From Myxococcota bacterium (GTDB lineage: Bacteria > Myxococcota_A > UBA9160 > UBA6930): a stretch of DNA of 64,000 nucleotides. The notes below the pieces were generated by a model. The model made no database searches, was not told where the DNA came from, and was given only the letters and a program-made list of their open reading frames with translations. The stretch is taken from positions 62,001-126,000 of the forward strand of contig JANQFK010000003.1 in NCBI GenBank assembly GCA_028277885.1, in the 5' to 3' direction. Both the position numbers and the translations under genes were made by a program. Below, in pieces: positions 23,597 through 31,267 of this stretch; within the stretch, counting starts at the first letter, position 1, and every line of letters starts with the position of its first letter.

Positions 23597-24850
23597 TTAG
23601 GGGATCAATCGGTCCTGGAGGCGGGCCAGCGGCGGCAGCACGCCCCGGCCGTCCCGGCACCAGGCCAGGGGCGGGGCCTGGAGGCTGCCGAGGGGGCAGA
23701 TCCGGGAGGCACCGGCCACGCGCGGGGGAGCGGCGAAGCCCGCCACCCCCACCCCAGCCAGGTGCGGCGCGAGCGGGGAGAGGGCCCGGTGGAGCGCGCC
23801 CAAGTCCGCCACCGGGTGCACCCGCACGAAGCGGCCGAGGGGCGCGGGCCGCGGGCGCGCGTCGGCCTCGACCACCACGGTCCAGCGCGTCCCCTCCCCC
23901 GCGTGCACGGCCACGCCCTCGCCCGCCGCGGCGCGCATCTCGGCCTCGTCGCGCTCCTGGGCGATGCGGGCCCGGGTCTCGTCCGCGACCGCGCCGCGCG
24001 GCAGGCGCGCCTCCCGCTCGTCGAGCCGGGCGGCGAGGCTCTCCGCCGCGCGCTGCGTCGCCCCGGCGTCGCCCACCACCCAGAGGGCCACGGGCGAGAG
24101 GCAGCCCTGCTGGTCCCAGAGCGCGACGTCGAGGGCCAGGTCCGCCATCGCGCGGTCCACGTCCTCGGCGGAGCGCGCATCCGGGCCGAGCGCCGCCACC
24201 GAGAGGCGGTGCCCGTAGCCCACGAAGCGCCGCGACGGCGCCACCTGCGCGGCGAGGGCCGCGATGGTCTCGTCCGAGCCCGAGGCCACCACGCAGTCCG
24301 CCTCGGCGAGGGCCTCCACGCACGCGGCGTCGTCCCGGTCGAAGGGCGCGATCGCGACGCAGTCCGCGAGCTCGGGCTCCACCATGGCGAGGGAGCGGCG
24401 CACCACCTCGGCGGTGAGCGGATCCCGCGAAGCGGGCTTCACCAGCACCGGCGAGCGCAGCACCAGCGGCGCGAGGATGGCGAGCAGCGTCGGCGTGGGG
24501 AGCGAGCCCGCCAGCACCACCGCGGTCACGTCGAAGCCCGAGACGCTGCGCGGCGCCAGCCCGTCGAGGGCCGCGGGGCCGCCGAGCTCGGCGGCCACGA
24601 GGGCCTGGAGTGCCTCGCGGGTCCAGTCCGCGACGCCGAGGGCCAGGCCCTCGCGCACCACGGGCTCCGTGAAGCCCGCGACCTCGGGAAGCTGCTTGGC
24701 GAGGGCGTCGCGCGGCGGCGAGCCCGGGTCGCGCCACAGCTCGAGCACCTGGCCGAGTGCGTTCACGGTCTCGATGGCGCGCCGGCGGCGCAGGTGGCGG
24801 CCGGCCTCGCGCAGCTCGGCCAGGCTCTCGCGGATCTCCGCGGCGCTCAC
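23597..24850 (-). CDS. LuxC-like acyl-CoA / acyl-protein reductase
   Basis: The protein has 417 residues of the aldehyde-dehydrogenase-like LuxC family. It has VLAGSLPTPTLLAIL, SPVLVKPASRDPLTA, VVASGSDETI, RFVGYGHRLSVA and the catalytic Cys in WDQQGCLSPVALWV. LuxC enzymes reduce an activated fatty acyl group to the aldehyde using NADPH. GTG 24850 overlaps the stop of the LuxE-like gene (GTGA). No luxA/B genes are present, so the role is lipid metabolism rather than light. It ends just before the suf control region. Confidence 0.8.
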   Translation of the reverse strand: MSAAEIRESLAELREAGRHLRRRRAIETVNALGQVLELWRDPGSPPRDALAKQLPEVAGFTEPVVREGLALGVADWTREALQALVAAELGGPAALDGLAPRSVSGFDVTAVVLAGSLPTPTLLAILAPLVLRSPVLVKPASRDPLTAEVVRRSLAMVEPELADCVAIAPFDRDDAACVEALAEADCVVASGSDETIAALAAQVAPSRRFVGYGHRLSVAALGPDARSAEDVDRAMADLALDVALWDQQGCLSPVALWVVGDAGATQRAAESLAARLDEREARLPRGAVADETRARIAQERDEAEMRAAAGEGVAVHAGEGTRWTVVVEADARPRPAPLGRFVRVHPVADLGALHRALSPLAPHLAGVGVAGFAAPPRVAGASRICPLGSLQAPPLAWCRDGRGVLPPLARLQDRLIP

Positions 24851-25944
24851 GCGCCGGCCCCTGCGAGCTCCAGGTCGGCCGCGATCGAGCAGCCGCGCTC
24901 CTCGGCGCCGGGCTCGCGTCCCAGCACCTCGAAGCCGTCGGCGAGGGTGCGCCCCAGGTCCGCGGTCTGCACCGCGCAGACGCTGCCCGTGTTGGCGAGG
25001 TCCACGATGGCGATGCGGCCCGGCTCGCCCGGCGCGCAGTCGCGGCCGGTCTCGGGGTCGAGGATGCGCACGCGCGCCCAGGGAGGGCCGAGCTTGCGGC
25101 GCGGCGCCTGGGGCTCGCGCAGCACCGAGTCGTGGAACTGGCTGCCGAGCTCCGTCATGCCGTACTGGTTCACGATGCGTGCGGCGGGGACGCCGAGCGC
25201 ATCGCCCAGGGCGGCGTAGAGGGCGTCGCGGCCGAGCTCCCGGGAGCGGCCCTTGAAGCCGCCGGTCTCCATCACGCGGGTGCCCGGCGGGAGCGCGAGC
25301 CTCCGACCCGCCGCCGCGAGGGCGTCCGCGAGGTGGACGAACGCGAAGGCGGTGCCGCACAGCAGCAGCGGCCCCTCGCGGCCCTCGAGGGCGGCGAGCA
25401 GGCCCTCGACCTCGAGCCCGCCGTCCACCAGGAAGAAGCCGCTCCCCGCCGCGCCGCGGCGGCGGAGCATCACGCCGAACAGGTGGGAGAGGGAGGAGTC
25501 CGGCAGCTCCTCGGGGGACGGCGCGAGCACGAGGATCGGCAGCCGTCCCTCCGCGGGCAGGTCCGGCAGCAGGAAGCGCTCGAAGCTCGCCGCGAGGGAC
25601 GCCTCGTAGAGGGCCAGGGTGTCGAGGTGCAGGGCGCCCCGGGCGCCCCCGGCGAGGGTGGTGCCGCTGGTGCGGAAGGTCTTCCGCGTGCGCTCGGCGG
25701 GGAAGCCGCGCAGCGCAAGCTCCTTGAAGGCGCCGGTCGGGACCGGCGGGATCTCGCGCCAGGAGGCGATGCGGTCCGGCGCCACGCCCCGACCCTCGCA
25801 GAAGCGCGCCCAGGCGGGCACCCGCGCGCACTGGAAGGCGAACAGCTCGCGGGCGAGGGCGTCGAAGCGCGCCTCGTCGGGCTCGCCCCAGGGCTCCGCC
25901 ATCCAGGCGAGCACGCGCCGGTCGAGGTCCTCGCGCGTCGTCAT
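24847..25944 (-). CDS. LuxE-like acyl-protein synthetase
   Basis: The protein has 365 residues of the LuxE/PaaK adenylate-forming superfamily. The N-terminal part has ELFAFQCARVPAWARFCE and EIPPVPTGAFKELAL. The AMP-binding loop is FRTSGTTLAGG, and VMETGGFKGRSRE and NQYGMTELGSQF follow. LuxE activates a fatty acid as acyl-AMP, loads it on its own Cys and hands it to LuxC. Its ATG overlaps the second mini-ORF by four bases. It probably forms a fatty-acid reductase with the LuxC-like partner. Confidence 0.8.
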   Translation of the reverse strand: MTTREDLDRRVLAWMAEPWGEPDEARFDALARELFAFQCARVPAWARFCEGRGVAPDRIASWREIPPVPTGAFKELALRGFPAERTRKTFRTSGTTLAGGARGALHLDTLALYEASLAASFERFLLPDLPAEGRLPILVLAPSPEELPDSSLSHLFGVMLRRRGAAGSGFFLVDGGLEVEGLLAALEGREGPLLLCGTAFAFVHLADALAAAGRRLALPPGTRVMETGGFKGRSRELGRDALYAALGDALGVPAARIVNQYGMTELGSQFHDSVLREPQAPRRKLGPPWARVRILDPETGRDCAPGEPGRIAIVDLANTGSVCAVQTADLGRTLADGFEVLGREPGAEERGCSIAADLELAGAGA

Positions 25945-26057
25945 CGGGCGCCCGCGGCGGCGACGCACTCGACGAGCGTCGCGAGGACACCCAGGAGCGC
26001 GTCGCGTCCGATGCAGAGCGGCGGCGCCACCGCGGTGAGGGCCTCGATGGCCCTCAT
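25941..26057 (-). CDS. 38-residue mini-ORF, second tandem copy
   Basis: ATG 26057 to TGA 25941 encodes 38 residues (MRAIEALTAVAPPLCIGRD and onward). Its ATG overlaps the stop of the preceding mini-ORF and its TGA overlaps the LuxE-like ATG (both ATGA). It is one unit of a 113-bp tandem array and matches the C-terminal helix of the upstream aminotransferase. It may be translated as a small protein, or may serve only to pass ribosomes on to the LuxE-like gene. It is more diverged than the other mini-ORF. Confidence 0.4.
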   Translation of the reverse strand: MRAIEALTAVAPPLCIGRDALLGVLATLVECVAAAGAR

Positions 26058-26260
26058 CGCGGATCCGCCGCGACGGCGCACTGGACGAGGATCGCGAGGG
26101 CACCCAGGAGCGCGTCGCGTCCGATGCAGAGCGGCGGCGCCACCGCGATGATGGCCTCGATGGCCCTCATCGTGGGTCCGCCGCGACGGCGCACTGGACG
26201 AGGATCGCCAGGGCACCCAGGAGCGCGTCGCGTCCGATGCAGAGCGGCGGCGTGACCGAG
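25942..26260. repeat. 113-bp tandem repeat, two full units and one partial
   Basis: Units are 25942-26054, 26055-26167 and 26168-26260. The third is the 3' end of the aminotransferase gene; matching stops near 26260, where the other units carry their own ATG segment. Because 113 is not a multiple of three, each unit shifts frame and the joins read ATGA. Confidence 0.85.
26054..26170 (-). CDS. 38-residue mini-ORF, first tandem copy
   Basis: ATG 26170 to TGA 26054 encodes 38 residues. The part from APPLCIGRDALLGAL to the end is identical to the aminotransferase C-terminus; only the first ten residues differ. The start overlaps the aminotransferase stop (ATGA) and the stop overlaps the next mini-ORF start. 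No ribosome-binding site is evident, so coupled translation would be needed. Whether it makes a stable product is unknown. Confidence 0.4.
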   Translation of the reverse strand: MRAIEAIIAVAPPLCIGRDALLGALAILVQCAVAADPR

Positions 26261-27459
26261 AGGACGCGGCCGTCCTCGCCCGAGGGCAGCAGGATGACGC
26301 CGCGGGCGAGCGCCTCGCCCACCGCCCGCGCCGCGCGCTCGGGGCCGTCGCACTCGAGCCCGATCATCAGCCCCAGCCCGCGCACCTCGGCCACGCCCGC
26401 CTCGCCCGCGCAGGCGCGGCGCAGGAAGTCGAGCGCCACCCGCCCGAGCTCGTCGGAGCGCTCCACCAGCTTCTCCTCGGCGAGCACCTCGATCGAGGCC
26501 AGCGCGGCGGCGCAGCCCGGCGGGTGGCCCAGGAAGGTCTGGGTGTGGAGGGCCTCGCCGCGCGAGGCCGGCCACGCGGCCATCACCGACTCGCGGCCCA
26601 CGCACGCCGAGATCGGCATGCCCGAGGCGAGCCCCTTGGCGACGCACAGGAGATCCGGCACCACGCCCTCGTGCTCGCAGGCGAACCAGCGCCCGGTGCG
26701 CCCGAAGCCGGTGTAGACCTCGTCGGCGACGAGCAGCCAGCCGCGCGCGTCGCACAGCTCGCGCAGGCCGCGCAGGAAGCCGGGCGGCGGCACGCGCTCG
26801 CCGCCGCGGCCCTGCACGGGCTCCACCACCACGGCGCCCACGGGCTGCGGGCTGGCCGCGGCGACGCGCTCCACGTCCTCGAGGTCGCCGTAGCGGGCGA
26901 AGCGCGTGGCGCCGGCGAGGCGCGTCGCGAAGGGCTCGCGGAAGAAGGCCCGCGACGAGAGGGTGAGGGCCCCCATGCCGAGGCCGTGGTAGCCGCCCTC
27001 GAAGGCCACCACGCCGGGACGTCCCGTGGCGAGGAGCGCGGTCTTGAGCGCGGCCTCGACGGCGTCGCTGCCCGAGGAGCCCAGCACCGCCCGCGCCGGG
27101 CCGCCGCCGGGGAACCGCGCGCACAGCGCCTCGAGGAGCGCGACCTTCACGGCCGGCGGCTGCACGTCGCCCATGGCGTGCATCAGCTCGCCGGCCTGCT
27201 CGCGCACCGCCGCGACCACCCGCGGATGGGCGTGGCCCACGTTGGCGACGCCGAAGCCCCCGCCGAGGTCGACGAAGCGGTTGCCGTCCACGTCCCACAC
27301 GTTCGCGCCCGCGGCGCGCTGCCAGAAGATGGGCGGCTGGGGCGCGAGGCAGGTGACGTCGCGGCTCTCCACGCGGCCCAGGCGCTCGGCCAGCGCGCGC
27401 GAGCGCGGGCCCGGCACCGGGCCGGTGATCTCGGGAGTCAGGGTCTCGGCGGGCGACAC
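26167..27459 (-). CDS. class III PLP-dependent aminotransferase
   Basis: The protein has 430 residues. It contains VDLGGGFGVANVGHAHPRV, LGSSGSDAVEAALKTA, FEGGYHGLG, the aspartate of VADEVYTGFGRTG and the PLP lysine in CVAKGLASGMP, then HTQTFLGHPPGCAAAL. It belongs to the acetylornithine/4-aminobutyrate type group, and the amino acceptor cannot be read from sequence. GTG 27459 is supported by a TACCCT box six bases upstream. It heads a unit with the mini-ORFs, LuxE-like and LuxC-like genes, suggesting that it may aminate an aldehyde made by the fatty-acid reductase. That is inference. Confidence 0.85.
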   Translation of the reverse strand: MSPAETLTPEITGPVPGPRSRALAERLGRVESRDVTCLAPQPPIFWQRAAGANVWDVDGNRFVDLGGGFGVANVGHAHPRVVAAVREQAGELMHAMGDVQPPAVKVALLEALCARFPGGGPARAVLGSSGSDAVEAALKTALLATGRPGVVAFEGGYHGLGMGALTLSSRAFFREPFATRLAGATRFARYGDLEDVERVAAASPQPVGAVVVEPVQGRGGERVPPPGFLRGLRELCDARGWLLVADEVYTGFGRTGRWFACEHEGVVPDLLCVAKGLASGMPISACVGRESVMAAWPASRGEALHTQTFLGHPPGCAAALASIEVLAEEKLVERSDELGRVALDFLRRACAGEAGVAEVRGLGLMIGLECDGPERAARAVGEALARGVILLPSGEDGRVLSVTPPLCIGRDALLGALAILVQCAVAADPR

Positions 27460-27465
27460 GCGGCA

Positions 27466-27471
27466 AGGGTA
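27466..27471 (-). promoter_or_regulatory. -10-like hexamer TACCCT of the aminotransferase unit
   Basis: TACCCT on the minus strand ends six bases before GTG 27459, with no ribosome-binding site between them. It is divergent from the CDF promoter 40 bp away. Confidence 0.45.
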
Positions 27472-27512
27472 GCGGCCGCCCGGAGCCCGCCGGCAGGGGG
27501 ACCGCCAATCGT

Positions 27513-27518
27513 TAGACT
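27513..27518 (+). promoter_or_regulatory. -10-like hexamer TAGACT of the CDF transporter gene
   Basis: TAGACT ends six bases before ATG 27525, leaving no room for a Shine-Dalgarno sequence. It is the same hexamer as at 41753, 47285, 56915 and 61100. Confidence 0.5.
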
Positions 27519-27524
27519 GGCGCC

Positions 27525-28574
27525 ATGTCCACGGCGCCCGCCGTCCCCGCCGGCTCCGCAGCCGACGCCGCGCTGCGCGTGCGCGCGGGCTGGCTCGCTC
27601 TCGTCGTCGGCACGGGGGTCTTCGCGGGCAAGCTCGCCGTCTACACGGTCACCGGCTCCGCCGCCGTCTTCTCCGACGCCATGGAGTCGGTGGTGAACGT
27701 CGCCGCCGGGGCGCTGCTCCTCTACAGCCTGCTCGTGGCCTCCAGGCCGGCGGACCGCGACCACCCCTACGGCCACGGCAAGGTGGAGTTCTTCTCCGCC
27801 GGGGTGGAGGGCGCGCTGATCGCGGTCGCAGCGGGGCTGATCGCCCACCAGGCGCTCCGCGACCTGGTGGTCGGGCCCGAGCTGCGCAGCCTCGACGTGG
27901 GCGTGATCGGTCTCACGGCCCTCGCCGGCGCCAACGCGCTGCTGGGCGGCTATCTGATCCGCGTCGGCCGCCGCACGCGCTCCGACGCCCTCGTGGCCGA
28001 CGGCCACCACCTGATGACCGACGTGGCGACCAGCGTCGCCGTGGTGCTCGGCCTGGCCGCGGTCCGGCTCACGGGCTGGGTGGTGCTCGATCCGCTCATC
28101 GCCCTCGCCTTGGCGGCCAACATCCTGCGCGTGGGGTGGCGGCTGCTGCGCGGCGCCATCGGCGGACTGATGGACGAGGCCGACGAGTCGCTCCTCGACC
28201 CGATCTGCCGCGCCCTCGAGGCCGAGCGGCGGGCGTGGTGGATCGACGTCCACTCCCTGCGCTCCTGGCGCTCGGGCGCCATCCAGCACACCGACCTGCA
28301 CGTCTCGGTGCCGCGCTACTTCGACGCCGAGCGCCTGCACCGCCTCCACCACGAGATCGCCGACGTGATCCTCGGCGCCACGGGCCACCCCGGCGACGTG
28401 ATCGTGCACTTCGATCCCTGCCGTCCGCGGCACTGCGCGAGCTGCGCGGTGGAGGACTGCGCGGTGCGCGAGCGGCCCTTCCAGAAGCGCGACCCGATCA
28501 CCCTCGACCTCGCGATCCGGGGCGACGAGCGGCTCGAGACCGGCGAGCCCCTGCCGCCGGGGGTCTCGGAGTGA
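27525..28574 (+). CDS. cation diffusion facilitator family transporter
   Basis: The protein has 349 residues and six membrane helices. The metal-binding residues of helix 2 (FSDAMESVVN) and helix 5 (DGHHLMTDV) fit the D-x3-D / H-x3-D sites of CDF zinc or iron/manganese exporters. HPYGHGKVEFFSA is the typical inter-helix loop. A cytoplasmic domain follows, then an unusual cysteine-rich tail around residue 305 (DPCRPRHCASC, EDCAV) that could bind metal. It exports divalent metal in exchange for protons. Its stop overlaps the folK start (GTGA). Confidence 0.88.
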   Translation: MSTAPAVPAGSAADAALRVRAGWLALVVGTGVFAGKLAVYTVTGSAAVFSDAMESVVNVAAGALLLYSLLVASRPADRDHPYGHGKVEFFSAGVEGALIAVAAGLIAHQALRDLVVGPELRSLDVGVIGLTALAGANALLGGYLIRVGRRTRSDALVADGHHLMTDVATSVAVVLGLAAVRLTGWVVLDPLIALALAANILRVGWRLLRGAIGGLMDEADESLLDPICRALEAERRAWWIDVHSLRSWRSGAIQHTDLHVSVPRYFDAERLHRLHHEIADVILGATGHPGDVIVHFDPCRPRHCASCAVEDCAVRERPFQKRDPITLDLAIRGDERLETGEPLPPGVSE

Positions 28575-29404
28575 CGGAGCGCGCCTACGTGGCGCTGGGC
28601 TCGAACCTGGGCGACCGCGAGGCGCACCTGCGCGCGGCGCTCTCGGCCCTCGCGGCGACGCCGGGCCTGCGCGTGGTGGCGGTCTCCCGGGTCTACGAGA
28701 CGGACCCCGTCGGCCCGCCCGGGCAGGGGCCCTACCTGAACGCCGTGGCGGCCGTCGAGACCGGGCTCGAGCCCCGCGCGCTCCTCGAGCGGCTCCTCGC
28801 CATCGAGCAGTCCGAGGGCCGTGCGCGCAGCGGGACCCGCAACGAGGCGCGCACCCTCGACCTCGACCTGCTGCTCCACGGCGCGCGCCGCGTGGCGGAG
28901 CCGGGTCTGGAGGTGCCGCACCCGCGTCTCCACGAGCGCGCCTTCGTGCTCGAGCCGCTGGCGGAGCTGGCGGGCGACTCGCCGCACCCGGTGCTCGGCG
29001 AGCCGATCGCCCGGCTCGCCGCGCGGGTGCGCGACCCCGCCGCCGTGCGGGTCCACGAGAGCAGCGCCGCCGTCGCGGGCGCCGCCGAGGCGGGGCGCCA
29101 CGCCATCGTGGCGGTCAGCATCGCGCCGGTCGGCGAGGGAGCCAGCGTGGCGCCCTACGTGGCCGAGGCGATCCGCGTGCTGCGCGACCAGGACCGCGTG
29201 GGCTGGGAGCTCGGCTCGATGTTCACCACCCTCGAGGGCGACCTCGGCGAGATCTTCGCACTGGTGCAGCGCATGCAGGAGGCCGTCTTCTCGAAGGGCG
29301 CGAGCCGCGTCTCCACGGTGCTGAAGGTCGACGCCCGCAGCGACCGCGAGGTCCACATGCGCGACAAGGTCGCCGCCGTCGAGCAGGCGCTCGGCGAAGA
29401 CTGA
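28571..29404 (+). CDS. folK: HPPK (FolK) fused to an MTH1187-type thiamine/metal-binding domain
   Basis: The protein has 277 residues. Residues 1-155 are 6-hydroxymethyl-7,8-dihydropterin pyrophosphokinase: YVALGSNLGDRE, VYETDPVG, LLAIEQSEGR, RTLDLDLLL and VPHPRLHERAFVL. This enzyme makes the pyrophosphate donor for dihydropteroate synthesis in the folate pathway. From about residue 175 a second domain follows (HAIVAVSIAPVGEGASVAPYVAEA, GSMFTTLEGDL, VSTVLKVDARSD), matching the stand-alone MTH1187/YkoF-like family. The fusion is unusual. GTG 28571 is coupled to the CDF stop. Confidence 0.85.
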   Translation: MTERAYVALGSNLGDREAHLRAALSALAATPGLRVVAVSRVYETDPVGPPGQGPYLNAVAAVETGLEPRALLERLLAIEQSEGRARSGTRNEARTLDLDLLLHGARRVAEPGLEVPHPRLHERAFVLEPLAELAGDSPHPVLGEPIARLAARVRDPAAVRVHESSAAVAGAAEAGRHAIVAVSIAPVGEGASVAPYVAEAIRVLRDQDRVGWELGSMFTTLEGDLGEIFALVQRMQEAVFSKGASRVSTVLKVDARSDREVHMRDKVAAVEQALGED

Positions 29405-29406
29405 GC

Positions 29407-29420
29407 GCCCCTAGCGGGGC
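29407..29420. terminator. short stem-loop between convergent genes
   Basis: GCCCC (29407-29411) pairs with GGGGC (29416-29420) around TAGC. It sits between the folK-fusion stop and the PEP-CTERM gene stop and could act in both directions, but it is short. Confidence 0.3.
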
Positions 29421-30268
29421 CGGCGACGGGCCAGCAGCGCCAGCCCCGCGACCCCCGACGCGAGGAGCGCGAGCGTCCCGGGCTCCGGCACGACCTGGAT
29501 CGTCAGGCTCGAGAAGATGGGCAGCTTGTTGCCCGCGGCGAGCAGAAAGGTGGGAGTCACCAGGGTGATCTGCTGGCCCGGCAGCAGCCCCGAGCCGGTG
29601 CCCGTCCTCGAGAGGGTGGCCGGGGCCCCGCTCGTCATCGAGGTGAACGTCATGCCGAGGACCAGGGTGGTGCCCGTCGTGATGGTGGTGAACTGGACCA
29701 CCGCTGCACCGGTGGTCCACACGCCGTTCTCGAACACGAAGCCCGTGAGCGGTGGGATCGTGACCCGCGCTCCCTGGCCCACCATCGCGGCGCCCAGGTC
29801 GATCGGCACCGTGAAGCCACCGCCGAAGTTGACGCTGATGGTGCCGAAGAGCGCCATCCCGCCGTTGATCCCGCCACCCGCGATGCAGGCCCGCGGCGTC
29901 ACGCCGGCGGGGCAGATCTCGCCGGGGCTGACACCGGTGGCCCGGCCCACGCTGAAGGTGGCGGCGGCCTGACCGATGCCCGCGCGGCCCACGATGGAGA
30001 CCACGGCGGTGGTGGTGGTGACCGGCAGGCTCACGGTGCTGGCGAGGCTGAGCGCTGCCGGCACGATCGCCAGCCCGGCGCCCGGATCGACGCTCACGCT
30101 CCCGGTCCCGCCCACGGAGACGGTTCCGATCGGGCCCCCCACGCCGCGGCCGATCTCGATCTTGAGGGTGAGGTTGGCGGGCCTCAGAACCGGGGCGGCG
30201 TGGGAAGCGCTCGCCGTGAGAGCCGCGAGGAAGGAAAGGATCGCGATCCGACCGGGGCGCGAGATCAT
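29411..30268 (-). CDS. PEP-CTERM sorting-domain exported protein
   Basis: The protein has 285 residues. A signal peptide (residues 5-26, ending ASHAA) is followed by a low-complexity, Gly/Ala/Val/Thr-rich beta region. The C-terminus has the PEP-CTERM signal: VPEPGTLALL, a hydrophobic helix and a basic ending RRRPR. Such proteins are processed by exosortase and usually accompany exopolysaccharide. No exosortase gene is in the window. ATG 30268 is supported by AGGAG nine bases upstream. The function of the mature part is unknown. Confidence 0.85.
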   Translation of the reverse strand: MISRPGRIAILSFLAALTASASHAAPVLRPANLTLKIEIGRGVGGPIGTVSVGGTGSVSVDPGAGLAIVPAALSLASTVSLPVTTTTAVVSIVGRAGIGQAAATFSVGRATGVSPGEICPAGVTPRACIAGGGINGGMALFGTISVNFGGGFTVPIDLGAAMVGQGARVTIPPLTGFVFENGVWTTGAAVVQFTTITTGTTLVLGMTFTSMTSGAPATLSRTGTGSGLLPGQQITLVTPTFLLAAGNKLPIFSSLTIQVVPEPGTLALLASGVAGLALLARRRPR

Positions 30269-30499
30269 GACCGGCGCTCCTGTTCCCCGCGGAGTGGGCA
30301 TGCATCGCTCGTGCCGGAGCACGGGCGAGCGATTCCGGCCACTTGAGACGGCGCGCCGTTCCCGGGAGGGAAGGCAGCTTCCCAGAGCGCGGAAACGGGG
30401 TTCCCCCGGCCTCCCGGTGGGCGCGGGTCGGGCGCCGGCCGGGGCGCTCCACTACGCTTCGCCTCCGAGCCGCCCGGCCGCCCAGGGAGACCCCGTCCA
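30269..30499. other. 231-bp divergent control region between the PEP-CTERM gene and cysH
   Basis: The region holds an imperfect palindrome, ATCGCTCG (30304-30311) against CGAGCGAT (30326-30333), with inner TGC/GCA pairs. It also holds a TACGCT box at 30453-30458 pointing towards cysH. No other gene-like frame is convincing. Confidence 0.35.
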
Positions 30500-31267
30500 A
30501 TGAGCGCCTCCGCTCCCCGGAGCGAGAACCCCCATCACGCCGAGGCCCTGGAGCTCATCGCCAGCGAGGCCGCCGAGGCCTGGAAGACCGAGGAGCTGCT
30601 GGCCTGGGCGATCGAGCGCTTCCACCCGCGTCTCGCGCTGTCCTGCTCCTTCGGCAACCCCGAGGGCCTGGTGCTGCTCCACCTGATGCACGGCATCGAG
30701 CCCGCCAGCCGGGTGTTCGTGCTCGACACCGGGCGGCTGCCCCAGGAGACCTACGACCTCATCGACCGGGTGCGCGACCGCTACGACAAGGACGTCGAGG
30801 TGGTGTTCCCCGATGCCGGGGCCGTGCAGGGCATGGTGCGCGAGCACGGCATGAACCTGTTCTACGAGTCCCTCGAGAAGCGCCAGCTCTGCTGCCGCCT
30901 GCGCAAGGTGGAGCCCAACCGCCGCCATCTCGCCGGGCTCGATGCCCTGGTGACGGGGCTGCGCCGCGAGCAGAACGTGACCCGCGCCGACGTCGCGAAG
31001 CTCGAGATCGACGAGGGCGCGGGCGTCGTCAAGGTGAACCCGCTGGTGGACTGGAGCCACGACGACGTCTGGTCCTTCGTGCGCAGCCACAACGTCCCGG
31101 TGAACCGGCTGCACCAGGCCGGCTACCCGAGCGTCGGCTGCGCACCGTGCAGCCGCGCGGTGCGGCCCGGCGAGGACCCGCGCGCGGGCCGCTGGTGGTG
31201 GGAGAACCCCGAGACCAAGGAGTGCGGGCTGCACGTGGAGGAAGAGAGTGAAGGCTCCGGCATCTGA
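30500..31267 (+). CDS. cysH: assimilatory adenylyl-sulfate / phosphoadenylyl-sulfate reductase
   Basis: The protein has 255 residues. The PP-loop-like nucleotide site is SCSFGNPEGLVLLHL; VFVLDTGRLPQETYDLID and FYESLEKRQLCCRLRKVEP follow. Cysteines at LCC and CAPCSRAV form the four-Cys set that binds a [4Fe-4S] cluster in the APS reductase branch. A catalytic Cys is present in KECGLH near the end. It reduces APS (or PAPS) to sulfite with thioredoxin in sulfate assimilation. The next gene starts inside its 3' end. Confidence 0.88.
   Translation: MSASAPRSENPHHAEALELIASEAAEAWKTEELLAWAIERFHPRLALSCSFGNPEGLVLLHLMHGIEPASRVFVLDTGRLPQETYDLIDRVRDRYDKDVEVVFPDAGAVQGMVREHGMNLFYESLEKRQLCCRLRKVEPNRRHLAGLDALVTGLRREQNVTRADVAKLEIDEGAGVVKVNPLVDWSHDDVWSFVRSHNVPVNRLHQAGYPSVGCAPCSRAVRPGEDPRAGRWWWENPETKECGLHVEEESEGSGI

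Noticed and set aside
23597-25944. Bioluminescence operon
   Set aside because: LuxC- and LuxE-like genes are present but no luciferase subunits. The LLM oxidoreductases elsewhere are F420-type and unlinked.
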